A stretch of 64,000 nucleotides of DNA, taken from NCBI RefSeq assembly GCF_900100975.1, contig NZ_FNFX01000004.1, positions 422,121 to 486,120 of the forward strand, in the 5' to 3' direction. The DNA is from Methylophilus rhizosphaerae (GTDB lineage Bacteria > Pseudomonadota > Gammaproteobacteria > Burkholderiales > Methylophilaceae). This document shows, in pieces, positions 20,115-31,118 of this stretch (within the stretch, counting starts at the first letter, position 1; each line of letters begins with the position of its first letter). Under the pieces are notes generated by a model. That model ran no database searches and was not told where the DNA came from. It was given only the letters and a program-made list of their open reading frames with translations. Made by a program: the position numbers and the translations under genes.

Positions 20115-20485
20115 ACGAATCTCCAAAAATGTTGTTTTCACAACTTGTGTAAGGATATTGCTTTGAGCCGGATGTTTTTAAAACACCCTAACTTTCAGAA
20201 CTCCCTCGGAATCACCCCTGGCATTTCCAAGAAGGTCAGTACAATTTTTGCAAAATGCAGGCGGATGGCGCAAGCGAATACGTCAAATTGCTTAGGCCAA
20301 GTTTGAATTGTTGTAGATTTGCAACAGTCTGGATGCGTATTTTAATGGAAACAGCGAAACAGCACGTATTTTGGTGCTTTGTTCCCTGCTGCCTTTCACG
20401 GCCAGTTTCTGCTAGCATAGCGAATGGTTTTTATACGTTATCCAAGCTGGCACGACCTAAACATTCATTAAAAAGAGGCTCCCCC
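20115..20485. promoter_or_regulatory. Divergent intergenic region between porin and GGDEF-like gene
   Basis: These 371 bases must carry the porin promoter (minus) and that of the GGDEF-like gene (plus). The only firm signals are the porin ribosome-binding site TTTGGAG and the AAGAGG before the downstream gene. I could not pick out convincing -35/-10 pairs or a structured RNA. Confidence 0.4.
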
Positions 20486-20968
20486 ATGATTTCCGATATT
20501 CAGTTATGTAGTCGCTTTATAGATACATTGGACTGGATTTGCCAGGTACTGATCAGACATGCCGATGATTTCCATGTCGCGCTGGTACGCATTGCCTATG
20601 GTGAAGATAACAGTTTGGGCGAGGCTTATGGTGCGCCGGAAGCATTACGTCAGCTTTCGTCTCTGACGCATGACCTGCAAGGTGCGTTCAGAAGGTCTGA
20701 CCTGGTGGGCCGGGAGGGCACGGATTTCTGGATCCTGTTTCCCTACACACGCGTGACCGACAATATCTATGACAAATTGATGGATGTGTTACATGGGTCA
20801 GCGCATAGCAACCTGAATATTGTGGAGCGAGAAATCGCCATTTTCGAATTGCCGCTGATTTACCAGAAAGCCATTGTGAAGCCCGACCACGGGTTGGCGT
20901 TACTGCAATACCTGAAAACCAGCCAGCCTGAGTTAGCCAGCCATATCTTCCGGCTGACCAATACTTAA
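20486..20968 (+). CDS. Degenerate GGDEF-domain protein
   Basis: A 160-aa protein that aligns by pattern with a diguanylate cyclase domain: LVRIAYGEDN (the usual strand-1 region), a helix, then LQGAFRRSDLVGREGTDFWILFPYT. The last piece matches the RxxDxxxRxGGDEFxxxLPxT block. The catalytic GGDEF is replaced by GTDFW, so it should not make c-di-GMP. It could be a c-di-GMP or GTP receptor or a structural relic. There is no sensor domain. The ATG start with AAGAGG upstream is clear; a longer open frame upstream has no ribosome-binding site. It is convergent with mutY, only 11 bases apart. Confidence 0.75.
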   Translation: MISDIQLCSRFIDTLDWICQVLIRHADDFHVALVRIAYGEDNSLGEAYGAPEALRQLSSLTHDLQGAFRRSDLVGREGTDFWILFPYTRVTDNIYDKLMDVLHGSAHSNLNIVEREIAIFELPLIYQKAIVKPDHGLALLQYLKTSQPELASHIFRLTNT

Positions 20969-20979
20969 CCTGTTTAGAT

Positions 20980-22023
20980 TCAATAGCGGCTTTGCCTGAG
21001 CGTTTTAAGCAGGGTACGCACCGGCGTAGGCAAGGCTGCTCCAATCGCATCGGCGAACGGCAGCCATTGCCTGTCTGGTGACGTTTCTGCACGCCGACCT
21101 ACCAGTTGCAACGGTTGCGGCGTGATTTCCAGTTTGAAGTGGGTGAAGGTATGCCATAACACGGGCATGACTTCGAGGGATTCGGTCTGCATGCCATATT
21201 TCTCTTGCACTTGCTGCACAGGAAGCTGCGTAGCTGCCACCTCCGGCAAACTCCACAAACCGCCCCAGATACCCTGATTGGGGCGCTTCTCCAGCAGGAT
21301 CTCACCTGCATCCATAATCATCAGCATGGTGGTCTGCTTTTCCGGCAGGGCTTTACGTGGCTTGGAGAATGGCAGTTGGGCAACGCGCTGCTGCTGGAAA
21401 GCCAGGCATTGCGTTTGCATGGGGCACTCACTGCAACGCGGTTTGCTGCGGGTGCAGAGCGTGGCACCAAAATCCATCAGGCCCTGAATATAAGCTGGCA
21501 GATTCTGTTGCGGCAGCAGGCTTTCGGCCAATGTCCACAATTGTTTTTCTATCGCAGGCAAACCCGGCCAGCCTTCCACAGCATGCAGGCGGGCCAGCAC
21601 ACGCTTTACATTGCCATCGAGAATGGTCTGTTGCTGCTGGAAGGCAAATACCGAAATGGCGGCGGCAGTGGAGCGGCCTATGCCTTTCAGGGTCTGGATG
21701 TGGGAGAAGTCCTGCGGGAACTCGCCGTTGTGCTCGCGCATAATCGTTTGCGCGGCGTGATGCAGGTTGCGTGCACGCGAGTAATAGCCGAGACCACTCC
21801 AATGCTGCATGACCTCATCCTGTGAAGCAGTTGCCAGGCTGGCAATGGTGGGAAAGCGCACCATAAAACGGCCATAATAGCCAATGACCGCGCTGACCTG
21901 CGTTTGCTGCAGCATGATTTCCGACACCCAGATGGCATAGGGGTCGCGGGTCTGCTGCCAGGGCAAATCGTGCCGCCCGTGCGCCTGTTGCCAGGCAATC
22001 AATTTTTCAGCAAACGCACTCAC
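20980..22023 (-). CDS. mutY: A/G-specific adenine glycosylase
   Basis: MutY removes adenine paired with 8-oxoguanine. The 347-aa protein has WVSEIMLQQTQV (general-acid Glu), the helix-hairpin-helix LKGIGRSTAAAISVFAF with the MutY-type Ser rather than the Lys of bifunctional glycosylases, catalytic Asp in ILDGNVKRVLARLH, and a 4Fe-4S cluster Cys set (CTRSKPRCSECPMQTQC). A NUDIX-like C-terminal domain (about 225-345) should read 8-oxoG. The start is GTG at 22023, two codons inside a possible TTG start at 22029; GTG matches the usual N-terminus best. Confidence 0.95.
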   Translation of the reverse strand: MSAFAEKLIAWQQAHGRHDLPWQQTRDPYAIWVSEIMLQQTQVSAVIGYYGRFMVRFPTIASLATASQDEVMQHWSGLGYYSRARNLHHAAQTIMREHNGEFPQDFSHIQTLKGIGRSTAAAISVFAFQQQQTILDGNVKRVLARLHAVEGWPGLPAIEKQLWTLAESLLPQQNLPAYIQGLMDFGATLCTRSKPRCSECPMQTQCLAFQQQRVAQLPFSKPRKALPEKQTTMLMIMDAGEILLEKRPNQGIWGGLWSLPEVAATQLPVQQVQEKYGMQTESLEVMPVLWHTFTHFKLEITPQPLQLVGRRAETSPDRQWLPFADAIGAALPTPVRTLLKTLRQSRY

Positions 22024-22066
22024 AAGCAAGACTTATCTATTACTCAGCTCTATTACCCAGCGGCAC

Positions 22067-24793
22067 TTAGAATTTCAGCAGTTTTTTCAACGCTTTTTGC
22101 GCAGGTTTGGTTTCGGTATTGCTGCCACTCTCCTGCTTGGCCGCATCACTCTTGGTATCATCAGTACTGCTGCCGGAAGATTTGCCATTCAGCAGACCTT
22201 TCAGGGCATCTGCTTTATTATCGCCACCGATCAGCGATTTCACCGCACCGGCTTTGTCACCACCTATTTTATCCGTCAGCGCATCCAGTGCGGCGGATTT
22301 AGCCAGCGCCTGCCCCAGCGCAGCCATATCAATGCCAAATTTTGGCGCCGCAAAGGTGCCGGTAATTTTAATCGGGATCCCAATGCCGGACAGTTCATCT
22401 GATTCTTTACCGCCCTGGCCTTTCAGCGAATTGACCAGCGTCGGCTTGGCGACATAATTGATCTGTTCTTTGCCGATATCAATATCGCCTTTGCTCTCGC
22501 CTTTGGTCAGGCGAAAAACCGGCGCTTTCATGGCCAGGTCTTCATTGTGGGCCACACCGTTTTTAATATTGAAACTGGCGGTCAACTCACTGAAGTCTGT
22601 TTTCTTGCTTTGGTCGGCGGCAGTGTCGGATTGTCCTTTCAGCACATTGAGTTTGCTTTTGGCATCACGGATGGTGCCCGCAATATCAATCCCTTTGACA
22701 GCGCCATCCGCCATCCGCAAATCAACCAAACCGCCCAGTGACTTTTTTAAAGCCGTCACCGTATTGCCCTGTGCAGTGACATCCAGTTTCAGGTTGCCAT
22801 TACCGGACAACATATCGTTATTAATGGTATCCATCAGCAAAGGGCCAACGGCGATGTTTTGCAGGTTCTGGTTAATGGCGATGGAGGGGGTTGCACGTGC
22901 ATCCACTTTCACTGCACCGCGCACAGTGCCCTGATAAACATCCACGTTTAGCGGATCCAGGCTGGCCAGGCCATCCTGTGACTTCAGGCCGATATTCAGG
23001 TTTTTCGCCTCGGTTTTGCCATATTTCAGCCAGCCTACGCGGATATTACCCTGGGCGTTAAGTGCTTTCAGCGGTGATAGATCCAGCGGTTGTTCCTCTG
23101 AATGACTATCTGGTGCATTACCAGCCGGTTTACTTTCAGCCGCGGCCGTTTGCTGCGGCAGGTAACGGTTCAAATCCAATTTGTCGATATTGAGGTCAAA
23201 CGTGTACAACGGTTTGCTGAATTGGCTGATGCCGACATTGCCCTGGATACGGGTGTCGTCCAGTTTGACATCCAGGCCCTGCAACGCCAGTTTCTGGCCA
23301 TCGGCCTTGATAGCGACATTCAGGCCGGTCAGCGTATAAGGGCTATACAGAATCTTGCCGATATTGATGCTGCCATCAAGGAATAATGTTTTCAAGGCGC
23401 TCAGCTCCGCCGGTTTATCGGGTTTGGTGTCTGCCTTGGCGGTGCTGGTCGCGGGCGCTTTCTGTTTGCTATTACCCAGCAAAGCGTTCAGATTCAGGGT
23501 ATCCGCATGCACTTTGAACCCGATATGCGGGGTTTTAAAACCGGCCACGCTGACATCACCATTCAAGCGGGTTTCTGCCAAGGTTAAATCAAAGGTGGAT
23601 TTTGCCTGCTCCTGTTTGACATTGGCATTGGCTGACAATTTGAATTGGCCCTGCATAGCGCCATTTGGCAATGCCGGATCCTTGATATCAAACTTGCCGG
23701 CCAGCCCTGGCACATCAAATATCATATCGGCAAGATTGGCTTTCACGGGTGAGGCAAAATGCCCTTCCACCTTGCGCGCACCGGCGTTCAGCTGTACATC
23801 GGCAGTGATACCTTTGCTTTCCACCGCCTGCTGGTTGCCCTTGATTTCTGCCAGCGCGACTTCCACGGTGACATCATCGCCGTTGGCGGCCTTCTGCTTG
23901 AGGGCGAGCAGCACTTTGTCGCTGGATATCTGCTCAGGATTCACTGCCAGCGCCGGCGCCTCCAGCGTCACGTTGCGGTCAGTGCCGGCAAAATTGCCTT
24001 GCATGGCGACTTTCAGGCCCGCCAGGTTGAGGGCAGTTTTGGCAGCATCTACATCCACGGAGCCTTGTGCACTCAGTGTCACGTCTTTGCCATCCAGCAA
24101 TGCGCCTTTTAATTGTGCATCCAGGTCCTTGACCACAAAATGCTTGCCTTCCGGATCGGCCATGACATTGGCCTTGATGGAAGCGTTGGCATCCATCGCC
24201 GGCTGGTTAGCTGCGACATGAAAGTCGGTTGCCACATCAAACGGTTGTTTCAGTGCCACCTGGCCTGTGGTCAGGTTCAGCTGGTCCACGCTGTATTTGG
24301 CGCCACTGGCTTCATTGAGGAAGCCAGCCTGGGTATTGGTGATTTTGATGCCCTGCACATCAAAATTAATCTGCTGCGATTCGGAATCGTCTTCCTTGCT
24401 CATCAGATCATCAAAGTTGAAACTGCCATCAGCATGCTGGATGACGTTGACCTGCGCGCCATCCAGGTAGACAGTATCGACCACGATTTCCTTTTTCAGC
24501 AAAGGCAGCACGGCGAGCGCCACTTTGGCGCTTTTAATCGCGGCAAACTGTTTGTCCGACTGATGTTCGGACAAGCTGATTTCACCCAGGTCGGCGCCGA
24601 TTTTGGGCCAGAAACTGAGTTTGATATCACCCTTGATATCCAGCGTGCGCTGTTTTTTGTCTTTGACTAACTGGATGACAGTGGATTTGTAATCATTGGG
24701 GTTAAATGTCGCCGCCAGGTAAATTACCAGCAATAGCAAGACGCCAATAATGGCACCGACGATGTAAAGGATTTTTTTCAATGTATTGTTCAT
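22067..24793 (-). CDS. AsmA family protein
   Basis: A 908-aa inner-membrane-anchored periplasmic protein. A single N-terminal helix (ILYIVGAIIGVLLLLVIYLAA) is followed by a long repetitive beta-rich chain and the AsmA_2 C-terminal region (NNDMLSGNGNLKLDVTAQGNTV onward). AsmA-like proteins resemble bridge-type lipid-transfer proteins and influence outer-membrane phospholipid and LPS balance. The last 70 residues are low-complexity and charged (repeated GGDNKADALKGLL-like and Ser/Asp-rich segments). The gene follows uppP by 19 bases on the same strand, so the two envelope genes are probably co-transcribed. Confidence 0.9.
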   Translation of the reverse strand: MNNTLKKILYIVGAIIGVLLLLVIYLAATFNPNDYKSTVIQLVKDKKQRTLDIKGDIKLSFWPKIGADLGEISLSEHQSDKQFAAIKSAKVALAVLPLLKKEIVVDTVYLDGAQVNVIQHADGSFNFDDLMSKEDDSESQQINFDVQGIKITNTQAGFLNEASGAKYSVDQLNLTTGQVALKQPFDVATDFHVAANQPAMDANASIKANVMADPEGKHFVVKDLDAQLKGALLDGKDVTLSAQGSVDVDAAKTALNLAGLKVAMQGNFAGTDRNVTLEAPALAVNPEQISSDKVLLALKQKAANGDDVTVEVALAEIKGNQQAVESKGITADVQLNAGARKVEGHFASPVKANLADMIFDVPGLAGKFDIKDPALPNGAMQGQFKLSANANVKQEQAKSTFDLTLAETRLNGDVSVAGFKTPHIGFKVHADTLNLNALLGNSKQKAPATSTAKADTKPDKPAELSALKTLFLDGSINIGKILYSPYTLTGLNVAIKADGQKLALQGLDVKLDDTRIQGNVGISQFSKPLYTFDLNIDKLDLNRYLPQQTAAAESKPAGNAPDSHSEEQPLDLSPLKALNAQGNIRVGWLKYGKTEAKNLNIGLKSQDGLASLDPLNVDVYQGTVRGAVKVDARATPSIAINQNLQNIAVGPLLMDTINNDMLSGNGNLKLDVTAQGNTVTALKKSLGGLVDLRMADGAVKGIDIAGTIRDAKSKLNVLKGQSDTAADQSKKTDFSELTASFNIKNGVAHNEDLAMKAPVFRLTKGESKGDIDIGKEQINYVAKPTLVNSLKGQGGKESDELSGIGIPIKITGTFAAPKFGIDMAALGQALAKSAALDALTDKIGGDKAGAVKSLIGGDNKADALKGLLNGKSSGSSTDDTKSDAAKQESGSNTETKPAQKALKKLLKF

Positions 24794-24812
24794 TTATGTC
24801 ACCTTTAACGAG

Positions 24813-25616
24813 TTAATGCGTAAAGAACAGCAACACCAGAATACCTACCACAATACGATACCAGGCAAATGCAGCAAAGGAATGCTTGGCTACAAAACGG
24901 ATCAGGGCACGGATCACCACCAGCGCAGAGAAAAACGCGGTAACGAACCCCACCAGGAAAATAAACGCGTCATGCAATGACAGCAGGTCACGCGCCTTGA
25001 GCAGGTCATAGCCGGTGGCGGCAAACATGATGGGCAGCGCCAGGAAGAAGGAAAACTCGGTGGCCGTTTGCCGGTTGAGGCCAAAGCACATGCCACCGAG
25101 GATGGTGGCGCCGGAACGCGAGACACCAGGAATCAGCGCCAGCGCCTGGGCACATCCAATCTGCAAGGCCTGTTTTGCACTGATGTGGTCTATGTTCTGC
25201 ACCTTGCCAGCCGGAGCGAACCTTTCGATCAGCAGGATCAGCACCCCGCCCACAATCAGGGCAATACCGACGGTGTAGGAAGAAAACAGGTAATCCTTGA
25301 TTTCGCGATGGAAGGTCAGTCCCAACAAGGCGGCAGGCAGGAAAGCGATGAACAGGTTGCGCACCAGGTGCTGCGCATTGGCATCAGTCTGGATGCGCTG
25401 CACGGTCTGCAACAAGCGGTGCCGGTATTCAACACACACGGCCAGAATTGCGCCCAGTTGTATCATGATTTCAAATACGTCACGCTTTTCTTTGTCCAGG
25501 AAACTCAGCCATTCACCTGCAATAATCAAATGTCCGGTACTGCTTACGGGTATAAATTCGGTCGCGCCTTCGACCAGGCCCATCACAACGGCCTTCAGCA
25601 TTAATACAATATCCAT
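24813..25616 (-). CDS. uppP: Undecaprenyl-diphosphatase
   Basis: UppP (BacA) dephosphorylates undecaprenyl pyrophosphate, recycling the lipid carrier for peptidoglycan and O-antigen; overproduction gives bacitracin resistance. The 267-aa polytopic protein carries both signature motifs: EGATEFIPVSSTGHLI near the N-terminus and PGVSRSGATILGG with NRQTATEFSFFLALP in the second half. Length and topology are normal. It is the first gene of a likely uppP-asmA operon. Confidence 0.97.
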   Translation of the reverse strand: MDIVLMLKAVVMGLVEGATEFIPVSSTGHLIIAGEWLSFLDKEKRDVFEIMIQLGAILAVCVEYRHRLLQTVQRIQTDANAQHLVRNLFIAFLPAALLGLTFHREIKDYLFSSYTVGIALIVGGVLILLIERFAPAGKVQNIDHISAKQALQIGCAQALALIPGVSRSGATILGGMCFGLNRQTATEFSFFLALPIMFAATGYDLLKARDLLSLHDAFIFLVGFVTAFFSALVVIRALIRFVAKHSFAAFAWYRIVVGILVLLFFTH

Positions 25617-25746
25617 GGACTGTATTCTAGCAGACAGTGCAGCTTAGAGGCCGTGATGGGGGAAATTAGCAGGAAAGAAATCGGGGAGAAGGGATGAATT
25701 TTTTGTGGCAGGAAGCAGAGACGCTTTTACCCGCTGATTTAAATTT

Positions 25747-25811
25747 GGCAACTTCAAGCAGTGCTACTTCGACCCAACAATGCTGGCGCTCATTGTCGGG
25801 TTGAAGTTGCC
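25747..25811. other. Large nested inverted repeat in the uppP-katG intergenic region
   Basis: Outer arms GGCAACTTCAA (25747-25757) and TTGAAGTTGCC (25801-25811) are perfect. Inner arms CCCAACAATG (25773-25782) and CATTGTCGGG (25791-25800) pair with one mismatch. The segment TTCGACCCAACAATG could instead compete for the right arm. It lies upstream of uppP and downstream of katG. It is a strong RNA or cruciform-forming structure of unknown purpose, possibly a decayed repeat element. Confidence 0.6.
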
Positions 25812-25828
25812 AGATCGTTACGCTAATA

Positions 25829-25860
25829 AAAAAGCGCCTTGATCACTCAAGGCGCTTTTT
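25829..25860 (-). terminator. Terminator of katG (bidirectional form)
   Basis: The stem AGCGCCTTGA / TCAAGGCGCT with loop TCAC is flanked by A-run and T-run on the two sides. It lies 15 bases after the katG stop and can work in both orientations. Confidence 0.92.
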
Positions 25861-25875
25861 AAACTAACAACCAAA

Positions 25876-28157
<2,282 letters not shown>

Positions 28158-28183
28158 GATGTCAGCGTGATGTCGTGCCCTGC

Positions 28184-28255
28184 CTAGTGGCTGGCTGCAT
28201 AAGCAGCGAGTATGCCTTCACAGGCTTGTTGCCACTGTTGCATCCATGTTGTCAT
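28184..28255 (-). CDS. Small ORF (23 aa) with strong ribosome-binding site in the katG-oxyR region
   Basis: The perfect Shine-Dalgarno AAAGGAGG (28260-28267) stands four bases before an ATG that opens a 23-codon frame beginning MTTWMQQWQQACEG and ending AAYAASH, stopped by TAG. The peptide is amphipathic, rich in Gln/Trp/Ala, with one Cys. It lies between the divergent katG and oxyR genes on the katG strand, about 120 bases before katG. It could be a small protein or a leader ORF controlling katG translation. No homologue is known to me. Confidence 0.55.
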   Translation of the reverse strand: MTTWMQQWQQACEGILAAYAASH

Positions 28256-28352
28256 GTTGCCTCCTTTCTTGAGTATCGGTATGGAAGGCATTCTAGGCAG
28301 GTATTTTCAATTTGTATAATTGTGTGTTTTTATTCAATTGATAAGTTAAATT

Positions 28353-28375
28353 AATAGATATACAATCAATCTATT
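28353..28375. promoter_or_regulatory. Candidate OxyR operator
   Basis: The inverted repeat AATAGAT-N9-ATCTATT lies 24 bases before the oxyR start, embedded in A/T-rich sequence. Its ATAG...CTAT half sites match the OxyR consensus. A related ATTGATAAG segment lies roughly one helical turn further upstream. Position between divergent katG and oxyR supports dual use: katG activation and oxyR autoregulation. Confidence 0.65.
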
Positions 28376-28398
28376 CATTCTACCCATAGGGGAAACCC

Positions 28399-29304
28399 AT
28401 GACCTTGATCGAACTCAAATTCGTGCTGGCGGTGGCGCAGGAGCGTAATTTCCGCCGTGCGGCGGAAAAATGCTTTGTGACGCAGCCCGCCCTGAGCCTG
28501 GGCATTAAAAAGCTGGAAGAGGAATTAGGTGTGTCATTATTTGAGCGCAACCGCAATGAAGTGACGCCAACGACCATTGGCGAGCAGATTATTGCGCAAG
28601 CCAATATCGTGCTGGAACAGGCAGGCAAGATTAAGGAAATGGCCAAGCAGGGCAATGACCCGCTCAATGGCACCTTCAAACTGGGTATCATTCATTCCGT
28701 GGGCCCTTACCTGTTACCGGAAATGATTCCGCCGCTGGTGAAAATGGCACCCCATATGCCACTGGAAGTCGAGGAAAACATTACCGCAACGCTGGAACAG
28801 CAATTGAGAAATGGCGTGATCGATGCGGCCGTGGTAGCGCTGCCGTTTGATGTACCAGGCGTGGAAACCATCCCGCTCTATGATGAAGACTTTAACGTGG
28901 TGGTGCCGGTTAACCATCCCTGGGCCCACCGTAAAACGGTTAGCCCGGATGAATTAAGCAACGAGAAAGTGTTATTGCTGAATACTGGCCACTGCTTCAG
29001 TAACCAGGTGACCCAGGCCTGTCCGGAACTGAATCGAAAAGGTGAAGTGCTGCAAGGCAACTCGCTGGAAACCATCCGTAATATGGTCGCATCCAATTTG
29101 GGGATCACGGTGTTGCCGGCCATGGCCACCGCTGCGCGCTACCAGAATCCGTTACTGCAGGTGATTCCTTTCACCAAACCGGCACCCAGCAGGCGCATTG
29201 CCCTGGCCTGGCGCAAGAGTTTTGTGCGCACGGCGGCAATTGAGGTACTGGAAAAAGTGATGTCGGATATTGGTAAGCAGCAGACAACACTGACCATCGG
29301 CTAG
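28399..29304 (+). CDS. oxyR: Hydrogen-peroxide-sensing LysR regulator
   Basis: A 301-aa LysR-type activator. The N-terminal winged helix contains FRRAAEKCFVTQPALSLGIKKLEEELG. The redox cysteines fall exactly at positions 199 (GHC) and 208 (QAC), the numbering of E. coli OxyR. Together with the divergent katG this makes identification secure. Oxidation to the disulfide should switch on katG. The gene ends 16 bases from the convergent DUF3426 gene, with only a weak GGCT/AGCC hairpin between them. Confidence 0.96.
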   Translation: MTLIELKFVLAVAQERNFRRAAEKCFVTQPALSLGIKKLEEELGVSLFERNRNEVTPTTIGEQIIAQANIVLEQAGKIKEMAKQGNDPLNGTFKLGIIHSVGPYLLPEMIPPLVKMAPHMPLEVEENITATLEQQLRNGVIDAAVVALPFDVPGVETIPLYDEDFNVVVPVNHPWAHRKTVSPDELSNEKVLLLNTGHCFSNQVTQACPELNRKGEVLQGNSLETIRNMVASNLGITVLPAMATAARYQNPLLQVIPFTKPAPSRRIALAWRKSFVRTAAIEVLEKVMSDIGKQQTTLTIG

Positions 29305-29320
29305 TCGGCCAGCCTTGTGG

Positions 29321-30223
29321 TTAATAGGCAATCGCGACGCGAAAGCCGGTCACCGCTTTATCTTCCACGCCCAGCGTGGCTTTGACAGGCTGCTCCTGCT
29401 GCGCGGCCAACCCCTGGTCAACACTCACAGCTGCCGTCAAATACTCCGTCGGTTTGAGGATTTTGCGCAGGACAGGTTCGTCAGCCATATTGGTCAGCGT
29501 CAGCTCTATGTCAGGATACGCCTGCGGCACATCGCCATGGTTGATCAGGACACTGGAAAACACCAGCACATTCTCGCGTTCCCTATGCTCCTGGATATCG
29601 GCGTCATCAATGGTGAGCTGTGCGATGTCGTGCGGCAATGCCACCTCGCAATGCGCCAGTTTGCACAGGCTTTGCAACAGGGGTTTGGTAGCAGGATAAT
29701 TGGCCGCCAGGTTGACGCGCATGAAATACAGGTATTGGAACAACAACGTCAGCAACAGTACTACGGATAATGCAGAAAATAGCCAGGGTCTGGCGGTTTT
29801 TTCAGGCAGTGATGGCCGGTCATCGGTCACCGATACATTGCGCAGGAAATCCGGAATGGTGACTTCAGGCCCTTCTTCGGCCGGCAGGTTCCAGGAGATT
29901 GCGGGCACAGGTGCATCTGGCCTGATGTCGGGAATAGCGTCCGCAATGCGGAAGTCAGGTTCCAGCGGGTCGATTGGGGCAACAGGTAGCTCAGTAACGA
30001 CAGAGAATGCTTGTGCATCGTTTTCGGTGATGGCTGGTTGCTCAGGCTCCTCTGCCCGTAACATTTCTGCCTGAAGCCCTTCTTCCGCCTGGACGATGGA
30101 AGCACGCGCATCAAACACATGGCTGCATTCACCACAACGCACTTTGCCAGCATAGGCCAGCAATTGCGCATCATCAACTTCAAACTGGGTGTGGCAGGCA
30201 GGGCATGCCGTGATTAAGGACAT
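29321..30223 (-). CDS. MJ0042 zinc-ribbon and DUF3426 membrane protein
   Basis: A 300-aa protein. Two CxxC pairs at the N-terminus (CPACHTQF and CGECSHVF) form the short MJ0042-type zinc ribbon. A Pro/Glu-rich acidic linker follows, then one membrane helix (about residues 165-190, LFSALSVVLLLTLLFQYLYF), then a periplasmic DUF3426 beta domain. The function is unknown; the family usually sits beside prmA in betaproteobacteria, as here. The start ATG at 30223 overlaps the prmA end by ten bases, so translation is coupled. Confidence 0.85.
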   Translation of the reverse strand: MSLITACPACHTQFEVDDAQLLAYAGKVRCGECSHVFDARASIVQAEEGLQAEMLRAEEPEQPAITENDAQAFSVVTELPVAPIDPLEPDFRIADAIPDIRPDAPVPAISWNLPAEEGPEVTIPDFLRNVSVTDDRPSLPEKTARPWLFSALSVVLLLTLLFQYLYFMRVNLAANYPATKPLLQSLCKLAHCEVALPHDIAQLTIDDADIQEHRERENVLVFSSVLINHGDVPQAYPDIELTLTNMADEPVLRKILKPTEYLTAAVSVDQGLAAQQEQPVKATLGVEDKAVTGFRVAIAY

Positions 30224-31116
30224 TTTCTGGTTCCCGTCAGCAAGACCCATCCATCTTGCTGGATGGGGACATCCATTTCAAACCATTCTGAATAGCGGGC
30301 CAGCAACATCTCCTGCTGGCTTTCCAGTATGCCGGATAATGCAACTTTGCCACCGTTTTTGCAAGATTTGGCAATCACGGGAGCCAGCACCATCAGGGCA
30401 CTGGAAAGGATATTGGCAACGATGATGTCAAACGGCTCGTGCAGGTAATCTGCCGAATCATAGAAGACAGCCTCGACCTGGTTGTTGGTGGCATTGTCGC
30501 GGCTGGCAATCACGGCCTGCGAATCAATATCCACGCCTATGACCTGACCTGCACCCAGCTTTTTGGCAGCAATCGCCAGAATACCGGAACCACAGCCATA
30601 GTCCAGCACATTGGCTTGTGCCAGTTCAGCTTTGGGCAACTGCGCCAGCCAGCTCAGGCACAAATGCGTGGTCGGATGGCTGCCAGTACCAAACGCCAGG
30701 CCTGGGTCAAGCACGATATTAAGCGCTTCGGCATTCGGGGCCTGATGCCAGGATGGGACTATCCATAAATTGTCAGTGACGCGGATAGGATCAAACTGGG
30801 CCTGGGTGGCACGTACCCAGTCCTGCTCCTCAATCTGCTCCAGCTGATATTTCAACCCATCCAGTTGCAACTCTGATTGCACGGTAGCCAGCAACGCCTG
30901 CACATCAGCCTCGGCATCCAGCATGGCGGTGACGATATTCTGCTGCCAGATGCCAGGCGGCGGATCACCAGGCTCACCGAAAATGGCCTGTTCCGCCAGG
31001 GTGTCCGCATGCGCATCTTCAATACTGACGGATAACGCACCGTGTTCCATCAGCACCTCGCTGAGCGGCTCGGCCTGTGGCTCGGTCGATTGAATTTTAA
31101 GTAACAGCCAATGCAA
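30214..31116 (-). CDS. prmA: Ribosomal protein L11 methyltransferase
   Basis: PrmA trimethylates lysines and the N-terminus of ribosomal protein L11. The 300-aa protein starts MHWLLLKIQSTEPQAEPLSEVL, has the linker WVRATQAQFDPI, and the SAM-binding motif VLDYGCGSGILAIAAKKLGA with acidic VIGVDID. DIIVANILSSALMVLAP is the conserved post-motif. It lies two bases after accC and overlaps the DUF3426 gene, in the aroQ-accB-accC-prmA-DUF3426 operon. Confidence 0.96.
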   Translation of the reverse strand: MHWLLLKIQSTEPQAEPLSEVLMEHGALSVSIEDAHADTLAEQAIFGEPGDPPPGIWQQNIVTAMLDAEADVQALLATVQSELQLDGLKYQLEQIEEQDWVRATQAQFDPIRVTDNLWIVPSWHQAPNAEALNIVLDPGLAFGTGSHPTTHLCLSWLAQLPKAELAQANVLDYGCGSGILAIAAKKLGAGQVIGVDIDSQAVIASRDNATNNQVEAVFYDSADYLHEPFDIIVANILSSALMVLAPVIAKSCKNGGKVALSGILESQQEMLLARYSEWFEMDVPIQQDGWVLLTGTRKCP

Positions 31117-31118
31117 GA

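Noticed and set aside
16900..20200. Prophage or integrative element around the tyrosine recombinase
   Set aside because: Neighbours are the efflux operon and a porin; no tRNA, direct-repeat attachment sites, or phage genes.
23355..24221. A 288-codon open frame antisense to the asmA-like gene
   Set aside because: Low-complexity Ala/Ser/Leu translation produced by the reverse of a repetitive gene; no ribosome-binding site.
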